From Nostoc sp. B(2019) (GTDB lineage: Bacteria > Cyanobacteriota > Cyanobacteriia > Cyanobacteriales > Nostocaceae), in assembly GCF_010091925.1 (NCBI RefSeq), contig NZ_WVID01000019.1, forward strand, positions 1 to 64,000: a stretch of 64,000 bases of DNA, given 5' to 3'. Position 1 is the stretch's first letter. Each line of letters starts with the position of its first letter. Shown here one piece after another: positions 52,001-60,700 of the stretch. The notes under the pieces were generated by a model. It was given only the letters and a program-made list of their open reading frames with translations, was not told where the DNA came from and did not search any database. The position numbers and the translations under genes were made by a program.

Positions 52001-52432
52001 GATGTTTACCTCATTTTGGAAAGGCATGAGCTTACTTTTGCCTCCATATTGATTCGGTACAATCAGTGGCTTGAATCGGATTTGCACTTGCGAGTCTGCG
52101 TAGCGCCGACGCACCCACCAGGGTCGATATTCGGGAATCGGTGAGATGTAAATGCTGTTACTATTGCACCACTCTGTTCCTGGTGGATTACGCCATCGAT
52201 CTAAAAACTGATGGGGCTGTTTGCCTGTGAGAATCCACCAACTGATAATTAGCCAGAATGAGGTAGCAAAGAACCAACCCATACCCAAACTGAGTAAACC
52301 ATTGGTGAGAACATAGCAAACTACAATGATGGCAATCCAAGGAAGTAGCTGTTCAGCCGGAATTGGCCCAATGCTGGCTTGTTTGCCTAGAATCCGATTG
52401 ACTTTGATGAATTCTTGATTGTCTTGTGCCAT
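49085..52432 (-). CDS. VirB4/TraC-type ATPase fused to a VirB3/PrgI-like membrane module
   Basis: An 1115-residue protein. Residues about 20-75 hold two membrane helices (PWIAIIVVCYVLTNGLLSLGMGWFF, SFWLIISWWILTG) like VirB3/PrgI proteins, then the VirB4 body. Walker A is GTSGSGKS (651-658), followed by NIPVVGMDISASGNSTFKTAIE and ALSHPKSLFIGDELSVLLRKDGFAQII, with EGIAVLLMSQDP. The last 35 residues contain VNPADSLHQSGASLQGG from a palindromic repeat (49151-49195) in frame. It powers pilus assembly and transfer. Confidence 0.9.
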   Translation of the reverse strand: MAQDNQEFIKVNRILGKQASIGPIPAEQLLPWIAIIVVCYVLTNGLLSLGMGWFFATSFWLIISWWILTGKQPHQFLDRWRNPPGTEWCNSNSIYISPIPEYRPWWVRRRYADSQVQIRFKPLIVPNQYGGKSKLMPFQNEVNICCIAEIKKDDREVAALLLDKGNSQYQLVFGFRIAGLHDMLHENEVSEFAHSIEEGLKELPPGEKITFCTGCYSDDTESYPLQTGSTKRVPHKRQTPLTALADDCHLKPVSVLLRNEQLRVEQLKEAGSRQIWNQIAFCTWTSDDEAGSQQKDFVGGLIEKCRKFGSWAVELITGNKRIYQEEFFKKLLLQGFQQGFIQWELLLNTKIGLEVTPCNATDLWQWLWNRFNEGAAPPIPQVITLKETDTGLELTETLTTDKHICTLLIEGQQGRSACPEHRGDNDRVYLTGKSKVCGVMVVTDPPVGWSNAQEQLKWVWKILASSYVHDTEAWIEISRSNDFLIQDNLARQAKQSKTARALAITKGQGRDVGAEIKQEESFEAQRRLYEGTKALHCAPVFLVYRHSAQELTHACNLLANSFETAKVIRERNIAWEIWLQTLPITCKWLLHGGNLSERRITLDTHTVAGIMPLTVPKDIDKQGVEFLTSRGGKPIYVDLFHQQIGRALITGTSGSGKSVLGWRFALEALANNIPVVGMDISASGNSTFKTAIELLGEQGAYYDISSGSSNLLEPPDLRRFDKSERERRMESWKDFIRKALTAIAMGKVKNPHLAQRVDALLVKALDVFLKDPEIITRYNRAFEMGWLSPEWQQIPTLPDFVKFCTRERLNLRSFEEIDRQALNQIQNQISALLASRLGKAIARPSTFSPLPAIKFFALSGLSNEQDAYLMAINAHSACIRNALSHPKSLFIGDELSVLLRKDGFAQIIGETCATGRKEGIAVLLMSQDPDTICECSTGAQIMQNMTYRITGRITSSGIASFQQYLGYPVNIISQNATEAFLPRTSDLYSCWLVETGGRFWRTRFYPGEMMLASVANNQDEREARERVMAQYPDTAKGNLLGLRAFTDAYIPALKENRGFKHIGQEIHQTAALRDWLRPAVNPADSLHQSGASLQGGSDRQESNDGQQAESSLIAS
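49151..49195. repeat. Palindromic repeat unit in frame at the end of the VirB4-like gene
   Basis: The unit shares GTCCGCAGGATTTAC and a GGAG-box with the unit in the RNA-polymerase-like gene (58931-58984). Both are read in the same frame, giving VNPAD-L--Q---AS. It adds residues just before the natural C-terminus, where a change is tolerated. Confidence 0.65.
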
Positions 52433-52638
52433 ATTTTTGTAATTCTCTGGTGCTGCATTAGTAGTCAGTCAACCAAGAAGTGACAAGTGAAGATAAGGGG
52501 GAGAATAGGACTTTTCTTCTTGTCAATAACCTCTCAAAGTTTTCTAGATCAACTATGCTCATCCCCCACTGATGAATTCTGACGAATGTTTTCTGACTTC
52601 TGAATTCTTATTTAATGGGTATAAAATTCAAGTTGGGT

Positions 52639-53274
52639 TTACCTGATGGCTGATGTTGTTCCTGCACCATTACCGACAAATATAAAAGTGATGACATCAA
52701 TGGCAATTACGATGGAGAACGCTAAACCAACTTGAGTAACAATCGGTCGCCAGTCGTTACCTTGCTGTGCTTGGTTATAGGCAAATAAAGAAGCAGCAGC
52801 AACCAGCAGCAAGAATGCACCTCGGATGAGGTTGAATGTTAAACCAACAACGTTGGCATCCAAAGTGCCAGTAGAACCGCCTCCTGCTTGGGAACTTTGT
52901 TGAGCTAGATTGTTGAAGAAGCTTTCCAACCCGCTTAAGAAAATAGCTTGGGCTGGAGTTGTAAAGGTATCGAGTAAAGCGGTAACAGTGATAATGGCGG
53001 CAACAATATGCCAGAAGCGAATTTTTCTACCTAAATACTTTTCTAGAATTGGTACTGTCCGAATTACGTACCCAATACTCAAGAAAACAATGGTGGCACA
53101 TCCCAAAATAGTGACGAATATGGGTTTGGTAGCTAACAAATAAATTCCAATCGCAAGACATAGTAAAATGAAAAATAAGTCTGTGCGGTTGATTTTCAGG
53201 TTTCTCAAGTTGGTTGAAAATTTCCGAGATGACAGCAGTTTTAACTGAGAAATGTGAGATTTTGTGTTGTTCAT
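52639..53274 (-). CDS. VirB2/TrbC-like prepilin with an unusually long N-terminal region
   Basis: A 211-residue membrane protein. The C-terminal third resembles VirB2-type pilins: an alanine signal site TTPAQA then IFLSGLESFFNNLAQQ, and two hydrophobic helices (LTFNLIRGAFLLLVAAASLFAYNQAQQG, VGLAFSIVIAIDVITFIFVGNG) with a GG-rich loop. It is preceded by about 110 residues with three further hydrophobic stretches. Such a leader is much longer than normal for VirB2. Either this is a fused pilin or another membrane protein of the conjugation cluster. Confidence 0.6.
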   Translation of the reverse strand: MNNTKSHISQLKLLSSRKFSTNLRNLKINRTDLFFILLCLAIGIYLLATKPIFVTILGCATIVFLSIGYVIRTVPILEKYLGRKIRFWHIVAAIITVTALLDTFTTPAQAIFLSGLESFFNNLAQQSSQAGGGSTGTLDANVVGLTFNLIRGAFLLLVAAASLFAYNQAQQGNDWRPIVTQVGLAFSIVIAIDVITFIFVGNGAGTTSAIR

Positions 53275-53296
53275 TTTTCTCTTCTCGTTTGTAGAA

Positions 53297-55321
53297 TTAA
53301 ACTTGCATTTCTGGTTTACTGACTTTTCTTTGAGTTTGTTTCTGACGTTGCCTTGCAGTGTCTTTATCAGTCTGGGCTTGGGTAGAGCGAGTTGATTGCT
53401 GATTGTCCAGTAGCGTTTCTATCTCACGCAGAGGGATGCTACACTGCAAAATCTCCGGGGGCTGCTCTGGTACTAAAACGGCATCAAGCACTTGTTCATC
53501 GTTACGATTAGGGTTAAATCCTTGAAGTAGCCGTGTACCATTGGGCAGTTTTACGACTTCAAATTCGTACTTGACTTTGCCTTTTTCAGTCCAGGTGAAC
53601 GTCGGTTCATCGTTGCTGTTAAATCGGTTAGGTAGTTGTTCTTGAAATTTTTGAATTAATGCTTGGGTGCTGGCTTTGAGGGCGTATTCTTCTTTCGACT
53701 GTGGCAGTTTGCAGATGCCCGTCTTTTCATCAGGGCTGAGATTGTCTTGTGCGATCGCCCACTGTCCCTGAGTACGAGTACCAGCAAAGAGTGTTTCACC
53801 TTGGGTATTTTCTAAGGCGATCGCTACTTGTTTGTCCTGTGCTTCTACCCATAAAGTTTTGTTACTGGAAATGGCGATACCTGCTTGGGGAGATTGGTCA
53901 AATAATTCACTAGCAACTTTGGCAAACCCCACTAAAGCATCAGCACAAGCAGCTTGTTGTTGCTGTGCTTGGCGTTTCGTCAGATGTTCTAAAATGTCAA
54001 CGTCTGCTGGTGGCTGGTTAGCAGAGTTAGGTTGGACAATATCTGCATCAGTTTTTGACTCGACAACAGTAGAATTATTTTGTGGTGCTGCCATCTGTTT
54101 TTCCAATCGGCTAATTACCATTTCTAAACGGTCAAGTCGCTTGGAAAGAACTTTTAGGTAAGCTTCAATTTGGTCAAGCTGTTCGCTGACGCTAGCATCC
54201 TTATTTAATTCAAATGGTTGAGATTGGTATTTGGGGTCTAGTTTGTCACCAAGATTGTCTACTTTCGAGCCGATTTTGGTAGCAGCTACAGCCAGTGGAT
54301 TTTCTGCGGCTGATTCTTCAGATACAGTTTGAAAATCTTGAGACTTTTGAGACTCTGGTGAGTCCGGCTTTGCTTCTTGCAAGCGACTGGCTATATTATC
54401 TACGCGGTCATTCTGTTGTTGGAGTTCTTTGAGAATTCGTTCAAGCCGCTTTTCATCAGCCTCGGCTGCTAGCTGTTCCAAAACACCTTGTCCTACCGCA
54501 ATTCCCAGAGATGCCAGTTGACCTGTTAAGCCTGCCAAATTCACCCCATTCACTTCTCGTCCATTGGTGGCAGCTGTGGCACTTAAACGCGAAGCTTCGT
54601 CTAGAGGCTCTCTGGATTTAGAGTTTTTGGCAGCAGTTTTATTGGTCTTAGCTCTGTCCTGAGTTTTAGGTTGTGTTTTAGGCTGAGAATTACTTTGGGT
54701 TTTAGTTGAAGTTTTGGCTTGAGTTTTAGTTTGGGCTGCGCTAACACGACTAACAGATGGCTCGTCTTCTTCACGTAAATCATCTAGGTCATCAAGTTTG
54801 GTGTTGAAATCGTCATTTAATAGGTCGTCTAGTTCGTCGTTTATATCATCTATTTCTTCATTTTCTTCATCTAAATCGAGCAGGTCATCTTCTAATTCAT
54901 CATCGAGATCGTCTAGTTCTGTTTCAGCAAAACCGCAAATTTCAGCAATGTTAGAAGGGGTGAAGTAGTTTTCATCTTTGCTGGTAATTCCTTCGAGGTT
55001 TTTAATCAGGTACTTACCACTGGTTCTGTGGTTGGGATCGCTGGTGAGGTAGAAGCGATAGCCTCTAATCTCGTCATCATCCCCACCTCCAACGCAGAGT
55101 TCTACTGTGATGGGGGCTTTACCTGATTCCTGGCTGTAATTTTCTACATAGGCTTTAAAGTCTTCGTGGGACTGGATAGAATCATCCTGAATTGAGGATG
55201 CGATCGCTTTATCCAGCGTGTTTTCAATATGGCGGAGTTTGCGGCGATCTGTCAGGTTATCCCATGAGCGATTTTGAGAATTTTGTCTTTGCTTAGGTTT
55301 GGTCAGTGTTTTGGTAGCCAT
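53297..55321 (-). CDS. Large acidic coiled-coil plasmid protein
   Basis: A 674-residue protein of no family I recognise. The first 130 residues form a compact region (LTDRRKLRHIENTLDKAIASSIQ, PITVELCVGGGDDDEIRGYRFYLTSD). Residues about 135-190 are nearly all Asp/Glu/Leu/Asn; a Lys/Thr/Gln-rich linker follows, then a coiled coil (about 360-470). The C-terminal domain (KTLWVEAQDKQVAIALENTQGETLFAG, KYEFEVVKLPNGTRLLQGF) is strand-rich and its function unknown. It may be a transfer-associated structural protein; it carries no relaxase motif. Confidence 0.6.
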   Translation of the reverse strand: MATKTLTKPKQRQNSQNRSWDNLTDRRKLRHIENTLDKAIASSIQDDSIQSHEDFKAYVENYSQESGKAPITVELCVGGGDDDEIRGYRFYLTSDPNHRTSGKYLIKNLEGITSKDENYFTPSNIAEICGFAETELDDLDDELEDDLLDLDEENEEIDDINDELDDLLNDDFNTKLDDLDDLREEDEPSVSRVSAAQTKTQAKTSTKTQSNSQPKTQPKTQDRAKTNKTAAKNSKSREPLDEASRLSATAATNGREVNGVNLAGLTGQLASLGIAVGQGVLEQLAAEADEKRLERILKELQQQNDRVDNIASRLQEAKPDSPESQKSQDFQTVSEESAAENPLAVAATKIGSKVDNLGDKLDPKYQSQPFELNKDASVSEQLDQIEAYLKVLSKRLDRLEMVISRLEKQMAAPQNNSTVVESKTDADIVQPNSANQPPADVDILEHLTKRQAQQQQAACADALVGFAKVASELFDQSPQAGIAISSNKTLWVEAQDKQVAIALENTQGETLFAGTRTQGQWAIAQDNLSPDEKTGICKLPQSKEEYALKASTQALIQKFQEQLPNRFNSNDEPTFTWTEKGKVKYEFEVVKLPNGTRLLQGFNPNRNDEQVLDAVLVPEQPPEILQCSIPLREIETLLDNQQSTRSTQAQTDKDTARQRQKQTQRKVSKPEMQV

Positions 55322-55799
55322 AGGTACTCAAAGCTGATTGCCTTAGCAGTTAGCCTAACAAGGCTTGATCTGGAAACAGTTAGACCAAATGGCGATTTAT
55401 AGATTATCCAACTGGCTACTTTCTATACCCGAAATTAGTGATGCTGCTCAAGCATCCAATTAATTAATACTTATTTATAGCGATGGTATACTAAAACTTT
55501 GTGCATAATTTGCTGTTTCAAAGAATCTGCTACAACTAACACAATAGTTTCCCAATCCTCTTGTGTCAATATTTACCCAAGCAGTTCGCGTAACACTTGT
55601 CGGTTGGAAATAGACTCTTCACTAAAAAACTCATGTATACTGTGCTTTTCTAGGATTAGACAGGATGCGGATTGCGGGAGCAACATAAGGGATGCTTACT
55701 GGCAAGATAAAGTTAAAGGCTGACCGCTTTTGGAAGACTTGTAGTGCTAATAGAAGCATTGGTAGAGTTGATAGTTATTGTAAATAGGCATCAAATTGT
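55322..55799. other. 478-bp gap with a possible gene remnant
   Basis: No intact gene. On the minus strand a frame reads SEESISNRQVLRELLG, a stop, then LTQEDWETIVLVVADSLKQQ and ends in HRYK: an interrupted small protein is possible. A plus-strand frame at 55499-55723 looks artificial. This gap separates the conjugation genes from the AT-rich HEPN-like gene. Confidence 0.3.
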
Positions 55800-57611
55800 A
55801 TGTATGAAACTTTTATTGACCTTGATGAATTGATAATACGTTGCCGGGATAAGCAAGCTAAAAAGTTTATCCAGGAAGCTGTCGCTTGTTATAGAGCCGG
55901 AGCATTTCGCTCTTGCATAGTTGCAACATGGAATGCAGTAGTATTTGATTTTCTTCATAAATTGAGAGAATTAGAGCTACTAGAAAATGGTGAAGCATCT
56001 AATTTATTAAAACAATTTGAAAAAATAAGTTCAGAATCAAAAGTCAGGGAGTTATGGCAATTTGAGTCTGATATTCCAAAATGGGCACTCGAAAAATTTG
56101 AACTTATTTCACCCGTAGAACAAGCAGATGTAAAAAGGCTTTTTGAAGATAGGAGTCGATGTGCCCATCCCTCTATGACATCTCTAGAAGAACCATTTGA
56201 GGCTACAGCAGAACTTGCACGCTATCATTTGAGAAGTGCAGTAATGCATCTTTTACAGCGTCCACCTGTTCAAGGTCGTTCCGCTCTTAATCAAATTTGG
56301 CAAGCTATAAAATCTGAGTATTTTCCTAAAGATACAGAAGGTGCAGTGAGTTCTCTTCATAAAGGTCCACTAGCTCGTGCGCGTTTTAGCTTAATAAAAG
56401 ATATTGTTATCGGATTAACTAAAAGCCTTTTAAATGAAGAAATACCAGAAGATGAAAGAGAACGCCAATTTTCCGCACTTAATGCTGTATCAAAAATGTA
56501 TTATAAGGAAACCGGAGAAATATTAAATGCTCAATTATCTAATATTATTCTCAGAATAGTTGATACAAGTTGGGATAAAGTAATTATTTACCTTGACAAT
56601 GTAACAGCTTGGGAAAGTATCAGTGAACCATGTCAGATCAAAGCAAGAACCTTCATTGAAAGGCTGAATATATATGAAGAGAAATCAAGCTATATAAATA
56701 AATTGTCAATTGAAAAAATTAACATATTAGTAAAAGCATCTCGTATAGATTTCCTTACAGATGCAGTCATTAGTAAACTTCAAATACCTTTCAAGGATTT
56801 GCTATCCCTAAAAAAGCTTTGTCAAAATAAGCAGTTTAATGAAAAGATTGTTAATCCTATTTTAAAAACATTTGTTCCACAAGCATCTTTTAATGAATTA
56901 ATAACAATACTTACTGATGAAAATGAATCACTCAATGAAGAAATGGAGTTTTATTTAAAGGAAAAAATAAAGGAAACTTCAGTAAAACGTATATTTTCAG
57001 TTATACAAAGAACTCAAAATGATAAGATAAACCACTTGATTGAAAACTTTTTTAAAGAAAAGATTAGCACAGCTTCGTTGGATGAATTAATTTTAATTAG
57101 AGAATATTTTATGGATGAATTGGAAGACCAGGATAAAGAGGTACTCGAATTAAATAACATAATAGATATTTCTGTAAATAGACTCATAAAAGAATGTTCT
57201 TTTGAGCAGATTGACAAACTCTGGGAAATAAAATCAAACTACCCTGACCTACTAATTGATGAACATATTAACTTTTTACTTGAAACAAATGTTTCAAATA
57301 TAGTAGATCAATTTATGAAATCTGGCAGCTTTGCAAGTGCTAAATCTAATGCTTACCTAATATCTAAAGTTGTTGATTTCTTGAAACCTGTACACTGGAA
57401 TTACATTCTCGAAGCTTTTTGTACAAATAATCAAATATATGACTCATATGGTTGTCCAGATATCTTTATATCTTTGTTTAATCAATCTATAGAAATCACC
57501 GGAACTGTACAGCCTTACTGGTTCTCTTTCAGAGAAAAACTCAATGGTTTAAATGGAGTGGATATCAATAGACTAAAACAAGTCATTGATTCCTATCAAG
57601 CAAGAGAGTAG
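55800..57611 (+). CDS. HEPN-like domain protein with long helical C-terminus (AT-rich, foreign-looking)
   Basis: A 603-residue protein of clearly AT-rich codon use, without HIP1 sites, unlike its neighbours. Residues about 15-165 are helical with the pattern AVACYRAGAFRSCIVATWNAVVFDFLHKL and R118-S-R-C-A-H123, an Rx4H signature of HEPN-family RNases, followed by PSMTSLEEPFEATAELARYHLRS. The remaining 430 residues are helical repeats, without membrane parts or other motif. A cut-RNA or defence role is suggested; no nucleotidyltransferase partner is adjacent. Confidence 0.5.
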   Translation: MYETFIDLDELIIRCRDKQAKKFIQEAVACYRAGAFRSCIVATWNAVVFDFLHKLRELELLENGEASNLLKQFEKISSESKVRELWQFESDIPKWALEKFELISPVEQADVKRLFEDRSRCAHPSMTSLEEPFEATAELARYHLRSAVMHLLQRPPVQGRSALNQIWQAIKSEYFPKDTEGAVSSLHKGPLARARFSLIKDIVIGLTKSLLNEEIPEDERERQFSALNAVSKMYYKETGEILNAQLSNIILRIVDTSWDKVIIYLDNVTAWESISEPCQIKARTFIERLNIYEEKSSYINKLSIEKINILVKASRIDFLTDAVISKLQIPFKDLLSLKKLCQNKQFNEKIVNPILKTFVPQASFNELITILTDENESLNEEMEFYLKEKIKETSVKRIFSVIQRTQNDKINHLIENFFKEKISTASLDELILIREYFMDELEDQDKEVLELNNIIDISVNRLIKECSFEQIDKLWEIKSNYPDLLIDEHINFLLETNVSNIVDQFMKSGSFASAKSNAYLISKVVDFLKPVHWNYILEAFCTNNQIYDSYGCPDIFISLFNQSIEITGTVQPYWFSFREKLNGLNGVDINRLKQVIDSYQARE

Positions 57612-57742
57612 AGTCATTGTCACCAGATGAATATCTGAGCTTAATATTACAGGTTTATCGTAATAAATTATTATCGCAGTTTCCAAAATAATCGTAATTT
57701 AATAAAATTGACCGGGCTATTTAAATAATTTTCTTTACCACT

Positions 57743-60700
57743 TTAGTTCAACTCTATATCCTGACTGCTAATATGGTGTCCATTATGTGATAACTCATGT
57801 TTTCTGTGAGGTGATTGTTCCCTCTCTAAAATCATCGCTTCTAGATCACTGGCACGTTCTTCTGAAAGTGGAAATATCTCCTCACCCGTCTGGAGATTAC
57901 CTCGACAAATCGTCCGTTTACCTTCATTCCGAACAATAAAATCACCACTGGGTTGCACATAAGCAGTCCAATGGCTACCAATCTTAAACTGCTCAATTTC
58001 ATTACTTGCAGATTGATTGGCTTGTCGCTGTTCGTAGGTGGTAGCGATCGCCCCTACCAAATTATCAAACATTTCTTTACGCCAAAGTTCACGGTGAATG
58101 GCTCGGAATTGCCCAGCAGTATCTAACTTTGGTTCTGATTCCGGTAATGGAACTTCTGGCAGATTGATTGACTCAGGATTAACTTTGAGGATAATACTAG
58201 AGCCATCTGGTTGCAAAGTAGCTGCAAATGTAGCACCAATGGGCAGTTTCGGACTGTCAGGAGCAAAAGTGCCTAAATTCTTACCATCAATCTGTAATAT
58301 CGGTGTACCGTTGTAACGATAAAACTCTGGGTGTGATTCGGGTAACTCAAAAACTCCTACTTCCAAAGTAACGCTGCACTTTTTCCATTGCTTACTAGCA
58401 AAGTTTTCATTGGCGAAGTGATTGTATTTGATACCCAACACTTTAATTTCATCAAACTGAAAATCCTGAAGCTGTTGACATACTTCCTCTGTAAACAGGT
58501 TATATGCCAAAGCACCAACACCTGAATCCTGACGTGATGTTGCCCAACTATGATCTGCTGGCGGGATAATTCTCAAATCCTTGGGAATATTAAGTTCATC
58601 TAAATCGTTAATGTTTTCACCAAATTTAGCTGCTAATTTATCAACTACTTTGGGGGATAAGTCTTTCAAAGCAAATTCAATCAGAGGTAATTGAGGATGA
58701 ATCGTAGCATCAAATTTAATTCCCTTTTGTTCTAAAGATTCTTTCCATTTAATAGCACCTGCACCGAAAGGAACACTCAAAACATAAATATCCTGTGGTA
58801 ATGCAACGCTTGGCAGTTCATAATCGTGTTCAAACGAAAACGTAATTTCCATCTGTTCTGCCAGCTTTAAACAGTCTTTGCGATGCCGATCTAATTCTGG
58901 ACGAGTGTGTTGTGTATGCCACAGCGCTGCCGCGCCTTCTCTGCGAGACGCTACGCATTGGCGGAGCTTGTCCGCAGGATTTACAAATCGTTCCTCTGGA
59001 CTGGTGAATAATTCATCAATTTCCGCCCGATAGCTTTCGTAGAGCTTTCCTAGTTCCTCATTAAAGGCTTCCCTGTCATCTCCCACCCGTTCCTTAATTT
59101 CGTCTCTAGCTTGCTGAAACCTAGTTTTCAGTTCTTCTGCCCATTCCAAGGCATCTACAGATAGCGTCTCTTTGGGAAACAGGTAGCGAAATTCATGCCT
59201 ATCTCTGCTGCGAATGCGTGTTGGTTCCCACAAAGGATTGACTACAACTCTTGCAATGACGTTAATTGAGCCGGGAGCATCCGCAGGCATGGCAAAGGAG
59301 CGATAAAGGCGTTCATCTTTCTTAAAGTCAAAAAAGTAACTGGGGTGAGACTCTGACCATTTTTTGGCATCGGCGAGCAAATTTTCCCCACCTATTTCCT
59401 TGATATCTTCCAATCTTTCTGCACTTTTGGGCGAATCTACCTCAACCTGAAGTGCCTGAAATAGGCGGTTTAGTAGCTTCCTTTGTCGTTTTTCAAATCG
59501 CTCTACATTCTCCCCGTCTTGGGGCATCGATGACTGTACACGTCCAATGTTTGTTGCTACTAGCCCTACTTTATTTTGACTGCTGGCAGCAGCAATCTCT
59601 GCTAAATTTTTGTATTTTAAGTTGCCTTCTTCATCTGTGATTTCCGTATACGCTAGCTTAGGGCGTTGTTTAACTGGCTCAAATCGCCCCGGTTCACCTG
59701 CGCGGAGAGTTTCTTGAGCAATATTAGGCAGTTTACTGGCAGGGCTGACCATTAATTGGTCGCCGTCAAAATCGGCTTGGTGGTATTCCTCGGCATCCTT
59801 GGGGTGAATCCAAACGACATTGCGAGTTTTTTTTAATTCTGGATCGTGGATGTTTTGGTAGAGGCGGATGTTGTCTGAGTTGACGATGGGGTAACGGGTG
59901 AGAATGACATCTCCTTCCGGTAGATGGGGTACACAGATTGTGCCACGAGTTAGGCGATCGCATGGCATTGCCATACCCGAATTATGGTTGTATCCTCCCT
60001 TAATCGCTAGGTCACGCCATTGATTGGCTATGTAATCGGTGGCAAACTTGCGGAATTTGGGGGTTTCAATCAATTGACCATATTTATCGCTGCGTAATAG
60101 GGAAATCCAGCGAGATTCCTGTGCTTGATTGTTAGCATTACCCTCAATTTCGTTAAAAGCTTCTTCTGACTGCTCTTGCTGCGATCGCTGTTGTTTGTCA
60201 TATTGTTGGATGATGTATTTTGCCAACACCAAGGGATTGCGCTGCAACTCGGCAAGTTCTCTAGCTTTTTCTTCGGTGGGTTTACTCAAATCTTGTTTGA
60301 CTGCTTCTTCTGAGTACCAAATGGTAAATTGCCAACTATTATCGTAGCTGGTAGCTTTGGCGTTACCTCGATTACCGATTACCGCTTGGGGAAACTCATA
60401 GTCACCGCAGGGTATTAAGTTTTTGAGTTCCGACTTTTTAATGCCTTTAATTGAGGAACGATCCATAATAATGTCGTAGCCTTTGGCATCAGTCAAATTG
60501 GCATCGGGTAGGAAAGTACCTTTGGATAAGAAGCTGGTTTTTGAGCACTGAGAATTATCTGGTTCAGCCCAATTACTCCTCCAAGCAAACCGAAATTGGA
60601 ATGGACAATTGCCTTCTCCTCCCAATTGTTTGGCAAGTTGGGGCGAAATCTTGCCGTGACAGTCTCCTGTTTTATAATGAGCATACTGTGGATCTTCAAA

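Noticed and set aside
55499-55723. A 74-residue plus-strand frame before the HEPN-like gene
   Set aside because: It is very Cys/Ser/Ile-rich and looks antisense to a possible minus-strand remnant.
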